From Maribacter caenipelagi (GTDB taxonomy: Bacteria; Bacteroidota; Bacteroidia; Flavobacteriales; Flavobacteriaceae), in assembly GCF_004364175.1 (NCBI RefSeq), contig NZ_SNZW01000015.1, positions 196,326 through 260,325 on the forward strand: 64,000 nucleotides of DNA. The letters run 5' to 3'. The notes under the pieces are model-generated. The model was not told the DNA's origin, did not search any database, and saw only the letters and a list, made by a program, of their open reading frames with translations. The position numbers and the translations under genes are program-made. Positions 46,061-62,809 of the stretch are shown piece after piece (the stretch's first letter is position 1; every line of letters begins with the position of its first letter).

Positions 46061-48523
46061 ATGGAAAAGTCATTTTTTCTAACCATGTTTTTGTTAACAA
46101 CTATAATCTATAGTCAAAACTCCATTGATTTAAAACTATGGTACGATGAACCATCTGGCGAAACCTGGGAAAATGCACTGCCCATAGGGAATGGTCGCAT
46201 TGGAGCCATGGTTTATGGCAATGTATTCAATGAGGTTTTTCAACTTAATGAGCATACGGTTTGGAGTGGCAGCCCCAATAGGAACAATAACCCGAATGCT
46301 TTAGACGCCCTCCCTAAAGTTCGGCAACTCATTTTTGATGGTGAATACAAAGCAGCCGAGCAATTGGCGAACGAAAAAATAATGTCCAAAAAGTCCCAAG
46401 GACAAATGTTTCAGCCTGTTGGAAATCTAGAACTCAATTTTCCCAAGCACGAAAATTTCGAGAACTACCATAGGGATTTGGACATTAGTAATGCAACGAG
46501 TAAAACCTCCTATATCATAAATGGCGTCACCTATACTCGGGAAGCCTTTGTCTCTTTGGCCGACCGGGTTTTGGTCATTAAACTTTCAGCCGACCAACCG
46601 GGCAAAACTTCGTTTACGGCGAACTTTACATCACCACATCTTGACCCAAAAATAGAAACACAAGAAGATGCTCAACTTTCACTTTGGGGAAAAACAAGCG
46701 ACCATGAGGGTGTAGAAGGTAAGGTTGAATTCAATGCTCTAATGCGATTGAAAACCGTTAAAGGCTCAATTACTAAAACCGATTCTACCATTACTGTTGA
46801 TAAGGCTGATTCGGCTATTCTAATAGTTTCGATTGCCACTAATTTTAATTCGTATAATGATTTAGGCGGGGATGAAATGCAACGAGCGAAGGATTATTTG
46901 GATGCTGCTTTCGACAAAGACTATGAGCAATTAAAAGCCGACCATATTAAAAAATACCAACCCCTATTCAATCGGGTCGTTTTGGATTTTGGTTCAACCG
47001 ATGCTGTAAAATCACCCACGGATGAACGTTTGGCTAATTTTAGAAACACGAAAGATCCTTCTTTCTTAGCCCTCTATTTTCAATATGGACGATATCTCCT
47101 AATCTCCTCTTCGCAACCAGGCGGACAGCCGGCCAACCTTCAGGGGATTTGGAACCAAAGTATGAAACCTGCGTGGGATAGCAAGTACACCATCAATATC
47201 AACGCGGAAATGAACTATTGGCCTGCGGAACGTACCAACCTCTCGGAATTGCACGAACCCTTTTTGACAATGGTGCAAGAGCTTTCGGAAACGGGTAAGG
47301 AAACCGCAAAAGTTATGTACGGTGCAAAAGGTTGGATGGCTCATCACAATACCGATATATGGCGAACAACCGGAGCCATTGACGGTGCATTTTGGGGCAT
47401 CTGGAACGGAGGTGGCGCATGGACCAGTCAGCACCTTTGGGAGCATTATCTATATACCGGCGACACATCATTTTTACAATCGATTTATCCGACTTTAAAA
47501 GGTGTCGCGGAGTTTTATGCCGATTTTTTGGTGCAACATCCAAACTATCCTTATTTGGTCGTCGCTCCTGGAAACTCCCCGGAAAACGCACCAGAAAAGC
47601 ATCAAGGGTCATCGATTACAGCTGGTTCCACCATGGACAATCAGTTGGTTTTTGATGTTTTCAATACGGCTATTAAAGCATCCGAAATTTTAGGAAAAGA
47701 TGCTGCTTTTGCAAATTCCCTTAAGACTCTACTGGGGAAATTACCCCCTATGCAAGTGGGCAAGCACAACCAATTACAGGAATGGTTGGATGATGTAGAT
47801 TCGCCCAAAGATCATCATCGACATATTTCGCATTTGTATGGACTTTTCCCTTCCAACCAGATATCACCCTATCGAACTCCAAAATTATTCGCTGCCTCTA
47901 AGAATACTTTACTACAACGTGGCGATGTATCCACAGGATGGAGCATGGGATGGAAAGTAAACTGGTGGGCAAAAATGCAGGATGGCAATCACGCCTATAA
48001 ATTGATTACAGATCAATTGACTCCGGTTGGTATTAATCAAGGAGGTGGCGGAACTTATAACAACCTTTTTGACGCACACCCACCTTTTCAAATCGATGGT
48101 AATTTTGGGTGCACTTCCGGTATTGCAGAAATGCTCCTTCAAAGCACAGATGGAGCGGTTCATTTACTTCCTGCCGTACCCGATGCCCTCTCCAAAGGTT
48201 ATGTGGGGGGATTAAAAGCCAGAGGGGATTTTGAACTGGTCAGTATGGAATGGAAGGATAAAAATTTGTTGGTCGCCACGGTAAAATCGAATTTGGGAGG
48301 AAACTTGAGACTTCGTGTTCCAAATGCCATAGAACTTGTTGGAACAGGAACATTAAAAAATGCGGAAGGTGAAAATCCGAATCCACTCTTGTATGTACCC
48401 GAAACGGCGGTACCCATAATTTCCAAGGAGGCCACCTTGGAAAATCTTGAATTGGAAAACACGTTTCTATACGATTTGGAAACCGAAAAAGGAAGAACGT
48501 ACACCTTTATAATGAAGAAGTAA
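46061..48523 (+). CDS. GH95 exo-glycosidase (alpha-L-fucosidase or alpha-L-galactosidase)
   Basis: 820 residues with a signal peptide (MEKSFFLTMFLLTTIIYSQN). The N-terminal beta-domain (LKLWYDEPSGETWENALPIG) and the (alpha/alpha)6 catalytic barrel are typical of GH95. Asn379 and Asn381 in YTININAEMNYWPAE and Glu508 in PGNSPENAPEK correspond to residues that activate water and donate the proton in Bifidobacterium AfcA. GH95 contains alpha-1,2-L-fucosidases, but members in complex-xylan PULs of gut Bacteroides are alpha-L-galactosidases. The xylan context here favours the latter or mixed specificity. It is the first gene of the plus-strand operon; the GH43 gene follows after 2 bp. Confidence 0.93.
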   Translation: MEKSFFLTMFLLTTIIYSQNSIDLKLWYDEPSGETWENALPIGNGRIGAMVYGNVFNEVFQLNEHTVWSGSPNRNNNPNALDALPKVRQLIFDGEYKAAEQLANEKIMSKKSQGQMFQPVGNLELNFPKHENFENYHRDLDISNATSKTSYIINGVTYTREAFVSLADRVLVIKLSADQPGKTSFTANFTSPHLDPKIETQEDAQLSLWGKTSDHEGVEGKVEFNALMRLKTVKGSITKTDSTITVDKADSAILIVSIATNFNSYNDLGGDEMQRAKDYLDAAFDKDYEQLKADHIKKYQPLFNRVVLDFGSTDAVKSPTDERLANFRNTKDPSFLALYFQYGRYLLISSSQPGGQPANLQGIWNQSMKPAWDSKYTININAEMNYWPAERTNLSELHEPFLTMVQELSETGKETAKVMYGAKGWMAHHNTDIWRTTGAIDGAFWGIWNGGGAWTSQHLWEHYLYTGDTSFLQSIYPTLKGVAEFYADFLVQHPNYPYLVVAPGNSPENAPEKHQGSSITAGSTMDNQLVFDVFNTAIKASEILGKDAAFANSLKTLLGKLPPMQVGKHNQLQEWLDDVDSPKDHHRHISHLYGLFPSNQISPYRTPKLFAASKNTLLQRGDVSTGWSMGWKVNWWAKMQDGNHAYKLITDQLTPVGINQGGGGTYNNLFDAHPPFQIDGNFGCTSGIAEMLLQSTDGAVHLLPAVPDALSKGYVGGLKARGDFELVSMEWKDKNLLVATVKSNLGGNLRLRVPNAIELVGTGTLKNAEGENPNPLLYVPETAVPIISKEATLENLELENTFLYDLETEKGRTYTFIMKK

Positions 48524-48525
48524 GC

Positions 48526-53596
<5,071 letters not shown>

Positions 53597-53625
53597 AGCA
53601 AACGATGAAACTTTAAAACACTACT

Positions 53626-54828
53626 ATGATTATTAAGAATTTTTATTTACAAATTTTCACCTCGACTCTGCTGTTAACCTCAGCTCTTGGCTTTGGTCAG
53701 CAAGCGAATGTCAATCTTGACTATAACCCTCAAAAGGACACGGAAGGGTTAATACCTTTTAGTGCAAGAGTAAATTCCCCTGAGGTGCATGATGACCAGA
53801 CCGTTACTTTCCGAATTATTGCTCCGGAGGCTCAAAAAGTGGAATTAAATCCAGGGGCGATTAACACTGCCCTGGGTAAAGGAAGAGAGCCGATCCCTTT
53901 TAGCAAAGGGGACGAAGGACTTTGGACATTGACCATTGGGCCACTTCCGCCTAATATGTATGCATATCATTTAAGGGTAGACGACGTTCAAATGGCCGAT
54001 CCGAACAACACACAGGCCGCTTTTACGGCCATGCCTCCCTATAGCCAATTAATCGTACATGGAGACGGTCCAGCATATTATGATGCTAAAAATGTACCCC
54101 ATGGGAATGTCACCCGACATATTTATCATTCGGATGTTACCAATGGCGAACGGGAACTGTATGTTTATACTCCTCCCGGTTATGACCCTACAACAAAATA
54201 TCCGGTACTTTACTTAGTTGGGGGTAGTGGCGAACTACCATCAAACTGGATTTTTGACGGAAGAGCAAACTTTATTATGGATAATCTTTTGACAGAGGGT
54301 AAGGCAAAGCCAATGATTATTGCCATACCCAACAATCAGGTGGTTCACCGAAATCACCCAGAACATGCAGAGCTCACATTTGATATTTTTGAAAGAGAAC
54401 TAAGAAATCATGTTATTCCTGTAATTGATGAAAATTACAGCACGATAGAAAGCCCAAATGGAAGGGCTATCTCAGGATTGTCTATGGGAGGGCGTCATAG
54501 TATGTTCATTGGTTTTAGGTCACTTGACCTTTTTGCCAATTTTGGAATTCTGAGCGCCGGTGATACTGATCCGGAAACATCTTTAAAAGCATTTTTGAAC
54601 ACACCCAATGTAAATAATAGTATAGATTATTTATTTGTGGGACAAGGAACAAAAGAAGCGGAAGGTTTTTTTAACGCAAGGGTTCAAGGTCTGGTCGATG
54701 GTTTAAAAAATCACGATATAGAACATGAAAACTATGTGGGCGGAAATGGAGGTCATGATTGGTCTACTTGGCGCCATCTATTGTACTATAGGTTTCTACC
54801 CAACCTTTGGAAAGGCTTAAACAACTAA
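53626..54828 (+). CDS. CE1-like esterase with N-terminal E-set domain, copy D (divergent)
   Basis: 400 residues, signal peptide (FTSTLLLTSALGFGQQ). The E-set domain starts HDDQTVTFRIIAPEAQKVEL; the esterase domain has Ser286 (AISGLSMGGRHSMF) and His377 (GNGGHDWSTWRHLLYYRFL). The oxyanion region is VLYLVGGSGELPSNW instead of LQHGGGE, and the ending is longer. It clearly belongs to a different clade from A-C, perhaps with different acyl preference. It lies 29 bp after copy C and 15 bp before the type-B carboxylesterase. Confidence 0.9.
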   Translation: MIIKNFYLQIFTSTLLLTSALGFGQQANVNLDYNPQKDTEGLIPFSARVNSPEVHDDQTVTFRIIAPEAQKVELNPGAINTALGKGREPIPFSKGDEGLWTLTIGPLPPNMYAYHLRVDDVQMADPNNTQAAFTAMPPYSQLIVHGDGPAYYDAKNVPHGNVTRHIYHSDVTNGERELYVYTPPGYDPTTKYPVLYLVGGSGELPSNWIFDGRANFIMDNLLTEGKAKPMIIAIPNNQVVHRNHPEHAELTFDIFERELRNHVIPVIDENYSTIESPNGRAISGLSMGGRHSMFIGFRSLDLFANFGILSAGDTDPETSLKAFLNTPNVNNSIDYLFVGQGTKEAEGFFNARVQGLVDGLKNHDIEHENYVGGNGGHDWSTWRHLLYYRFLPNLWKGLNN

Positions 54829-54843
54829 ACAAAATCATCAGTT

Positions 54844-56415
54844 ATGAAATATAGTATACTATCAATCTTTGCAATGTTCATAATTTCTTTTGTTTCCTGT
54901 AAGCAAGAGCCGGAAGCAACTCTAGGTCAAGTCAAAATTGACGATGGTATCGTTCAGGGAAGTGTAGAAGATAGCCTAACCATTTTTAAGGGAATTCCTT
55001 TTGCAGCACCTCCCGTAGGCGATTTACGATGGAAAGCCCCTCAACCCGTAAAACCGTGGGAAGGCGTTAAGCAAACAAGCGAATTTGGCCCTGTTCCCAT
55101 TCAAGGGAACGACCAAAATGGAAAGAGCGAAGACTGTCTGTACCTGAATGTTTGGACCCCTGCAACCTCTCCCGAAGAAAGATTTCCCGTGCTCGTATGG
55201 ATTTATGGTGGTGGTTTTAGCTTTGGTGCTACATCTGAACCTGTTTACGATGGGGCGGCTCTTGCCAAAAAAGGAGTAGTCTTGGTCAGTATTGCCTATC
55301 GCGTAGGCCAAATAGGCTTTTTGGCACATCCTGAATTAAGTGCTGAAAATCCAGATAAAATTTCTGGCAACTACGGTATTCTAGACCAAATTGCGGGTTT
55401 ACAATGGGTCAAGGACAACATTGCCGCCTTCGGAGGCGACCCCAATCAGGTTACCATTTTCGGAGAATCTGCCGGAGGTATTTCGGTGAGTATGTTATGT
55501 GCCTCCCCTTTGGCTAAAGGATTGTTTCAAGGTGCCATTTCCCAAAGTGGTGGCTCTTTCGGTCCATCCAGACCCGTAACATTCCCTGGAGAAAATATGA
55601 AAACTTTAGGCACTGCAGAACAAGAAGGCTTGGACTATGCCGAAAAGGTAGGGGCAAATTCGATACAAAATCTGAGAAACACTCCAATAGACGAACTTCC
55701 TATGGGCATGGGCATGGGAGGCGCTTGGCCCATTATCGACGGCCATGTGATTCCCGATGATCAGTATAAATTATATGAGCATGGAAAATTTAATGATGTA
55801 CCAGTCCTCATCGGTTATAATTCCGATGAAGGCGCTAGTTTCTCACGTGAAAAAACTCCAGAAGAATTTATAGCAAACGTTGAAAACAGATACGGCCAGT
55901 TTTCTAGAGATTTGTTGGAGGCTTATCCCGTTGGTGAAAATTCCGTTCCTAAAACTGCTAGGGATTTGGCCCGTGATGCCGCTTTTGGCTGGCATACCTG
56001 GAGTTGGGCCAGATTACAATCTCAGAAAGGAAATTCAAAAGTGTATTACTACTACTTCGATCAGCATCAGGAGTATCCCAAAGATTCAGAACAATTTGGG
56101 TATGGTTCGCCACACGGTCAGGAAGTAGCCTACGTTTTCCAAAATCTAGAACAAAATAATCCTAATCTGTCAGCATCCGACCGTGCTATTTCCGAAGCAA
56201 TGGGTACCTATTGGACAAATTTTACCAAATTCGGTAATCCAAACGGAGACAACCTTCCAAAATGGCCTGCATTTACTGAAAAAAAACCTGAAGTGATGTA
56301 TTTTCAACAAAAACCACATGTAGGTCCGGTGCCTAGTGAGGCTTCCTTAAATGTGTTAAACAACTATTTTGAATGGCGAAGGAGCGCTGAAGGAAAAAAT
56401 TGGGTAAATCAATAA
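54844..56415 (+). CDS. Type-B carboxylesterase lipoprotein (CE10-like)
   Basis: 523 residues with a lipoprotein signal (FIISFVSCKQ, Cys19). A complete cholinesterase-type triad: Ser209 in TIFGESAGGISVSML, Glu329 in GYNSDEGASF, His424 in GYGSPHGQEVAYVF. EDCLYLNVWTP and WIYGGGFSFGA (oxyanion hole) are family signatures. Members in xylan loci remove acyl groups from oligosaccharides, but the family is broad. It lies within the esterase block, 15 bp after CE1-like copy D and 2 bp before the CE15-like start. Confidence 0.9.
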   Translation: MKYSILSIFAMFIISFVSCKQEPEATLGQVKIDDGIVQGSVEDSLTIFKGIPFAAPPVGDLRWKAPQPVKPWEGVKQTSEFGPVPIQGNDQNGKSEDCLYLNVWTPATSPEERFPVLVWIYGGGFSFGATSEPVYDGAALAKKGVVLVSIAYRVGQIGFLAHPELSAENPDKISGNYGILDQIAGLQWVKDNIAAFGGDPNQVTIFGESAGGISVSMLCASPLAKGLFQGAISQSGGSFGPSRPVTFPGENMKTLGTAEQEGLDYAEKVGANSIQNLRNTPIDELPMGMGMGGAWPIIDGHVIPDDQYKLYEHGKFNDVPVLIGYNSDEGASFSREKTPEEFIANVENRYGQFSRDLLEAYPVGENSVPKTARDLARDAAFGWHTWSWARLQSQKGNSKVYYYYFDQHQEYPKDSEQFGYGSPHGQEVAYVFQNLEQNNPNLSASDRAISEAMGTYWTNFTKFGNPNGDNLPKWPAFTEKKPEVMYFQQKPHVGPVPSEASLNVLNNYFEWRRSAEGKNWVNQ

Positions 56416-56417
56416 AT

Positions 56418-57776
56418 ATGAAAAAACTACTTTACTTTTTTATTTTTTTGAGCGCTTCTCTATCAAGTGCTCAAAACAATACGATGTCAAGGGACAGTAT
56501 AGCCAAATACACCCAACAAGACTTTGCACAAATGAAGGAGCAATTGGGTATCACCATTCCTAATCGTCCTGGACCTTCCGGTAATCCTTCGGATGCTAAT
56601 TCGGCAAATACAGACGAGAACAAAGTTGGTTCCTATTCCCTTCCAGACCCATTAATTACTTCGAATGGTACTCAAGTTTTAACAGAACAAACTTGGTGGG
56701 ATATCAGAAGACCAGAAATAGTAGCACAATTTGAAAAGGCGATGTACGGTCGTGTACCCTATAATATTCCTCATGTAAGTTGGACTGTCATGTCTGAAAA
56801 AGATACTACTGCCGGTCCGTATCCGGTTACGGAAACCTTATTAATGGGCAAGGTAGACAATTCCTACTTCCCAAATATCGAAGTCAACATAGAGTTATTA
56901 ATAGGCCTCCCGAAAGACACAAAAGAAGCGGTGCCTTTGGTTACCCGTTTTGGCTTTATCAAATCGCCTTTTGGTCCTCCGCCTGCAGAGCCCAACAGTT
57001 ATTTTATGTCCTCCTATGAACCTTTATGGAAACAACAACTGATCTCACAAAAATGGGGCTATGCCATATTGGTACCTTCATCTATTCAAGCGGATAACGG
57101 TGCGGGGTTAAACTCAGGGATAATAGGTCTGATCAATAAAGGAGAACATAGGAGTCCAGAAGATTGGGGAGTGCTCCGTGCTTGGGCATGGGGAGCAGAA
57201 AGAGCCATGGACTACTATGAAACTAATCCAAAAATCGATGCCTCAAAAATTGGTATTGAAGGAACTTCTCGCTATGGTAAGGCGGCCTTGGTTACCATGG
57301 CCTTTGACCCAAGGTTTTCCTTGGGCTTCATTGGTAGCTCAGGGGCTGGAGGCGCATCCTTGTTACGAAGGAATTTTGGTGAGATGTTAGAAAATTTGGC
57401 TTCTAGTGGAGAGTATCATTGGTTTGCAGGTAATTTCATTAAATACGCTAGCACACTCACGGTAAATGACTTGCCCGTTGATGCCCATGAACTTATCGCA
57501 TTATGTGCGCCTAGACCTGTTTTTATAAGTGTAGGGTCTCCGCATATCGAAGGAAATTGGGTGGATGGTAAAGGAATGTTCCTAGCAGGAGTGAAAGCCG
57601 GGCCTGTTTATAAATTATTGGATAAGAATGGACTTTCCACAAACACCTATCCTACTATGGGAAATGCATTGACCGATGGTGAAATAGCTTTTAGGCAACA
57701 TGCGGGCGGGCATAGCACAGGACCTAACTGGAGTACTTGGATTGCGTGGGCACATAAATACTGGATAGATCAATAA
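56418..57776 (+). CDS. CE15-like glucuronoyl esterase
   Basis: 452 residues from the ATG at 56418 (MKKLLYFFIFLSASLSSAQN, a signal peptide). A frame from 56400 would overlap the previous gene by 16 bp and push five residues in front of the signal. The nucleophile Ser284 stands in GIEGTSRYGKAAL, equivalent to the GCSRxGK motif of CE15 with Cys replaced by Thr. The late HAGGHSTGPNWSTW carries the likely catalytic His, and ELIALCAPRPVFISVG is family-typical. CE15 enzymes hydrolyse esters of (4-O-methyl-)glucuronic acid, linking xylan to lignin or other alcohols. Confidence 0.86.
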   Translation: MKKLLYFFIFLSASLSSAQNNTMSRDSIAKYTQQDFAQMKEQLGITIPNRPGPSGNPSDANSANTDENKVGSYSLPDPLITSNGTQVLTEQTWWDIRRPEIVAQFEKAMYGRVPYNIPHVSWTVMSEKDTTAGPYPVTETLLMGKVDNSYFPNIEVNIELLIGLPKDTKEAVPLVTRFGFIKSPFGPPPAEPNSYFMSSYEPLWKQQLISQKWGYAILVPSSIQADNGAGLNSGIIGLINKGEHRSPEDWGVLRAWAWGAERAMDYYETNPKIDASKIGIEGTSRYGKAALVTMAFDPRFSLGFIGSSGAGGASLLRRNFGEMLENLASSGEYHWFAGNFIKYASTLTVNDLPVDAHELIALCAPRPVFISVGSPHIEGNWVDGKGMFLAGVKAGPVYKLLDKNGLSTNTYPTMGNALTDGEIAFRQHAGGHSTGPNWSTWIAWAHKYWIDQ

Positions 57777-57807
57777 AATTTAATACAAATATTTGAATAC
57801 ATAAAAA

Positions 57808-59556
57808 ATGAGAAAAACACATACACTATTTGCATTGGCTTTTATATCGCTATTTGCAATGGTAAGTTTTACCGTTGCCGAATACAATACTTATCCACCA
57901 AAAAAAAACACACCTATTTTCACTAAAGTCATCTATGAAGGTAATGATGAGGTCTACAACAAATATACCTTGGAGAAAGATGAATTTTTTAACCCTATTT
58001 TGCAAGGTTGTTATCCTGACCCCGCCATTACTCGTAAGGGAGATGATTATTATATGGTTTGCTCCTCTTTTGCAATGTTTCCTGGAGTACCCATTTTCCA
58101 CTCAAAAGACTTAGTCAACTGGACTGATTTAGGCGGTGTTTTAGATGACATTACTGAATTCAACCCTCATGATACTGGTATTAGTCAGGGTGTTTATGCT
58201 CCTGGCATAACTTACAACCCTCATAATGATACTTTTTATATGATTGTTACGGCTTTTTCCGGTGGACTTGGAAATATCATCGTAAAAACAAAAGATCCTA
58301 TGAAAGGTTGGGGCAGCCCCATTAAGCTAGATTTTGGTGGTATTGACCCCTCTATCTTCTTTGATGAAGACGGCAAAGGATATATTGTTCACAATGATGC
58401 CCCGGATGAAGGAAAAGAATTGTACAACGGACATAGGGTCATTAAAATATGGGAATATGATATCGAGAACGATCAAGTGATTGCCGGTACGGATAAAATC
58501 ATCGTAGATGGTGGTGTGGATATTACTGAAAAACCTATTTGGATAGAAGCTCCACATATCTATAAAAAAGACGGAAGTTATTATCTAATGTGTGCCGAAG
58601 GAGGAACCGGAGATTGGCACAGTGAGGTGGTTTTTAAAAGTGATAGTCCAAAAGGACCTTACATTCCCGCTCCAAGCAATCCTATTTTGACCCAACGCTA
58701 TTTTCCAAAAGAAAGAGAAAATAAGGTAGACTGGGCCGGGCACGCCGATTTGGTCCAAGGTCCGGATGGCGAATATTACGGCGTATTCCTGGCCATTAGA
58801 CCCAATGAAGAAAATCGTGTAAATACAGGACGGGAAACCTTCATTCTTCCTGTAGATTGGTCAGGTGAATTTCCAGTATTTGAAAATGGTTTGGTACCTA
58901 TGGAGCCAAAACTTAAAATGCCGGAAGGGGTCACCAATAAAACCGGTCAAAATGGCTTTATACCCAATGGGAATTTCACTTATGAGGAAGATTTTTCTTC
59001 GGACAAGCTTGATTTTAGATGGATCGGTTTACGTGGACCACGAGAAGCCTTCATCAAGCAAACCAAGAAAGGGTTGGAAATTACTCCTTATAGCACCAAC
59101 ATCAAAGAACGAAAACCTACCTCAACGCTATTTCATCGGCAACAGCATAAAAACTTTTCATTTACCACTACGTTGAACTATCAACCAAAATCGGAAAAAG
59201 ATTTGGCCGGAGTTACAGCTTATCAAAATGAAAATTCAAATTACGTTTTTGGGGTAACCAAAAAAGACAAGGACTACTATGTGGTTCTTGAAAAAAACTA
59301 TAAATCCAACAGACAGGCCGAATTGAAATCTGAAATACTGGCAGCGCAAAAAATTGACTGGGACAATTCCATTAATTTGAAAATTGTTGCCAATGGCGAT
59401 AAATATGAGTTCCAATTCGCATTGAAAGGAGCAGATTTTAAGACTTTGGGAGTTACCGTATCTGGCGACATCTTATCTACTGATGTAGCGGGAGGTTTTA
59501 CCGGATGTTTACTAGGGCTCTATGCTACTACGACAAATGATGCCTCGCCTAAATAG
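57808..59556 (+). CDS. GH43 beta-xylosidase with C-terminal C2 domain
   Basis: 582 residues; the N-terminus (HTLFALAFISLFAMVSFTVA) is signal-like. Catalytic residues: Asp71 (QGCYPDPAITRKGDDYYMV), Asp180 (FGGIDPSIFFDEDGKGYIV), Glu247 (PIWIEAPHIYKKDGSYYL). A C-terminal GH43_C2-type beta-sandwich (about 395-580: DFSSDKLDFRWIGLRGPRE) completes the usual xylosidase/arabinofuranosidase layout of about 550-580 residues. It differs strongly from the first GH43 (48526-50100), so it adds another linkage specificity. It lies 31 bp after the CE15-like gene. Confidence 0.93.
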   Translation: MRKTHTLFALAFISLFAMVSFTVAEYNTYPPKKNTPIFTKVIYEGNDEVYNKYTLEKDEFFNPILQGCYPDPAITRKGDDYYMVCSSFAMFPGVPIFHSKDLVNWTDLGGVLDDITEFNPHDTGISQGVYAPGITYNPHNDTFYMIVTAFSGGLGNIIVKTKDPMKGWGSPIKLDFGGIDPSIFFDEDGKGYIVHNDAPDEGKELYNGHRVIKIWEYDIENDQVIAGTDKIIVDGGVDITEKPIWIEAPHIYKKDGSYYLMCAEGGTGDWHSEVVFKSDSPKGPYIPAPSNPILTQRYFPKERENKVDWAGHADLVQGPDGEYYGVFLAIRPNEENRVNTGRETFILPVDWSGEFPVFENGLVPMEPKLKMPEGVTNKTGQNGFIPNGNFTYEEDFSSDKLDFRWIGLRGPREAFIKQTKKGLEITPYSTNIKERKPTSTLFHRQQHKNFSFTTTLNYQPKSEKDLAGVTAYQNENSNYVFGVTKKDKDYYVVLEKNYKSNRQAELKSEILAAQKIDWDNSINLKIVANGDKYEFQFALKGADFKTLGVTVSGDILSTDVAGGFTGCLLGLYATTTNDASPK

Positions 59557-59623
59557 AAAAACAAAAGAGTTTTAGTGGTTGAAAGACCAAAAAAAAACAG
59601 AGGTGAAATTAAAAAGCTAATCC

Positions 59624-60514
59624 ATGAAAAAAAATATTTTTTACTCTATAGTTTTATTTTTATTATCATTTTCCGCTATAAATGCTCAGGAAATAATAAA
59701 TCTATATTCTTCAGAAATTCCAAATTCAAAACCATCTGAAATAAAAGAATCTGGAGAAGGCATGTATAGAGATGTCACCAATCCAACATTAGAGTATTTT
59801 AAACCAAATCCAGAAAAAGCCAATGGCACTGCTATCATCCTAGTGCCGGGAGGTGGTTATAGCGTTGTTGTTTACCAAGGTGAAGGTGTGGGCAATGCCA
59901 AATCTTTGGCTGAACAGGGTATTGCCACATTTGTATTGAAATATCGTTTGCCCAATGATGACATTATGGAAGACCGAAAAATTGGTCCGCTTCAAGATGC
60001 CCAACAAGCTATTAAATTGGTGCGTGAGAATGCTGAAAAATGGGGCATTAATGATTCAAAAATTGGTGTCATGGGCTTTTCTGCTGGTGGACATCTAGCC
60101 TCCTCTGCAGCAACACATTTTGAAACATCCTATATTGATAACCCCAACAATACCAGTTTAAGGCCCGATTTCCAAATTTTAGTATATCCGGTAATCAGCA
60201 TGACTTCAGATTTAACCCATGGAGGTTCACGTGATGCGCTTATTGGAAATACACCTTCAGAAGAGGATATAAAACTATTTTCAAACGAACAACAAGTAAA
60301 AAAGAATACACCTCCTGCCTATTTAACACACACTGCAGATGACATTACGGTAGATGTAGATAACAGCATATCTTATTTTGAAAGTTTAAGACACCATAAA
60401 GTAGATGCTGAAATGCATATTTACCCAAAAGGCGGGCATGGATTTATATTTAGACATCAAGATTGGATGGACCCATTGTTTGCATGGCTAAAGCGAAATG
60501 ATTGGATGAATTAA
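59624..60514 (+). CDS. Alpha/beta-hydrolase esterase (BD-FAE / acetyl-xylan esterase-like)
   Basis: 296 residues, signal peptide (FYSIVLFLLSFSAINAQ). Oxyanion segment IILVPGGGYSVVVYQGEG, nucleophile Ser153 in IGVMGFSAGGHLASSAA, acidic residue in THTADDITVDVD (239/240), His272 in YPKGGHGFIF. This combination is typical of the bacterial esterases annotated as xylanase-like or acetylesterase (BD-FAE type), which deacylate xylo-oligosaccharides. It is distinct in fold details from the CE1-like paralogues, adding a third esterase type to the operon. The 67-bp spacer before it is the longest in the operon. Confidence 0.87.
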   Translation: MKKNIFYSIVLFLLSFSAINAQEIINLYSSEIPNSKPSEIKESGEGMYRDVTNPTLEYFKPNPEKANGTAIILVPGGGYSVVVYQGEGVGNAKSLAEQGIATFVLKYRLPNDDIMEDRKIGPLQDAQQAIKLVRENAEKWGINDSKIGVMGFSAGGHLASSAATHFETSYIDNPNNTSLRPDFQILVYPVISMTSDLTHGGSRDALIGNTPSEEDIKLFSNEQQVKKNTPPAYLTHTADDITVDVDNSISYFESLRHHKVDAEMHIYPKGGHGFIFRHQDWMDPLFAWLKRNDWMN

Positions 60515-60533
60515 ACAAACTATATAATTAACT

Positions 60534-62775
<2,242 letters not shown>

Positions 62776-62809
62776 TTATAAAATGGGTAATCTTTTAGAA
62801 TTGAAAATT

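Noticed and set aside
47099..47612. Minus-strand open frames of 99-115 residues inside GH95
   Set aside because: They are antisense to the conserved GH95 barrel; composition (many Arg, His, Cys) is that of a shadow frame.
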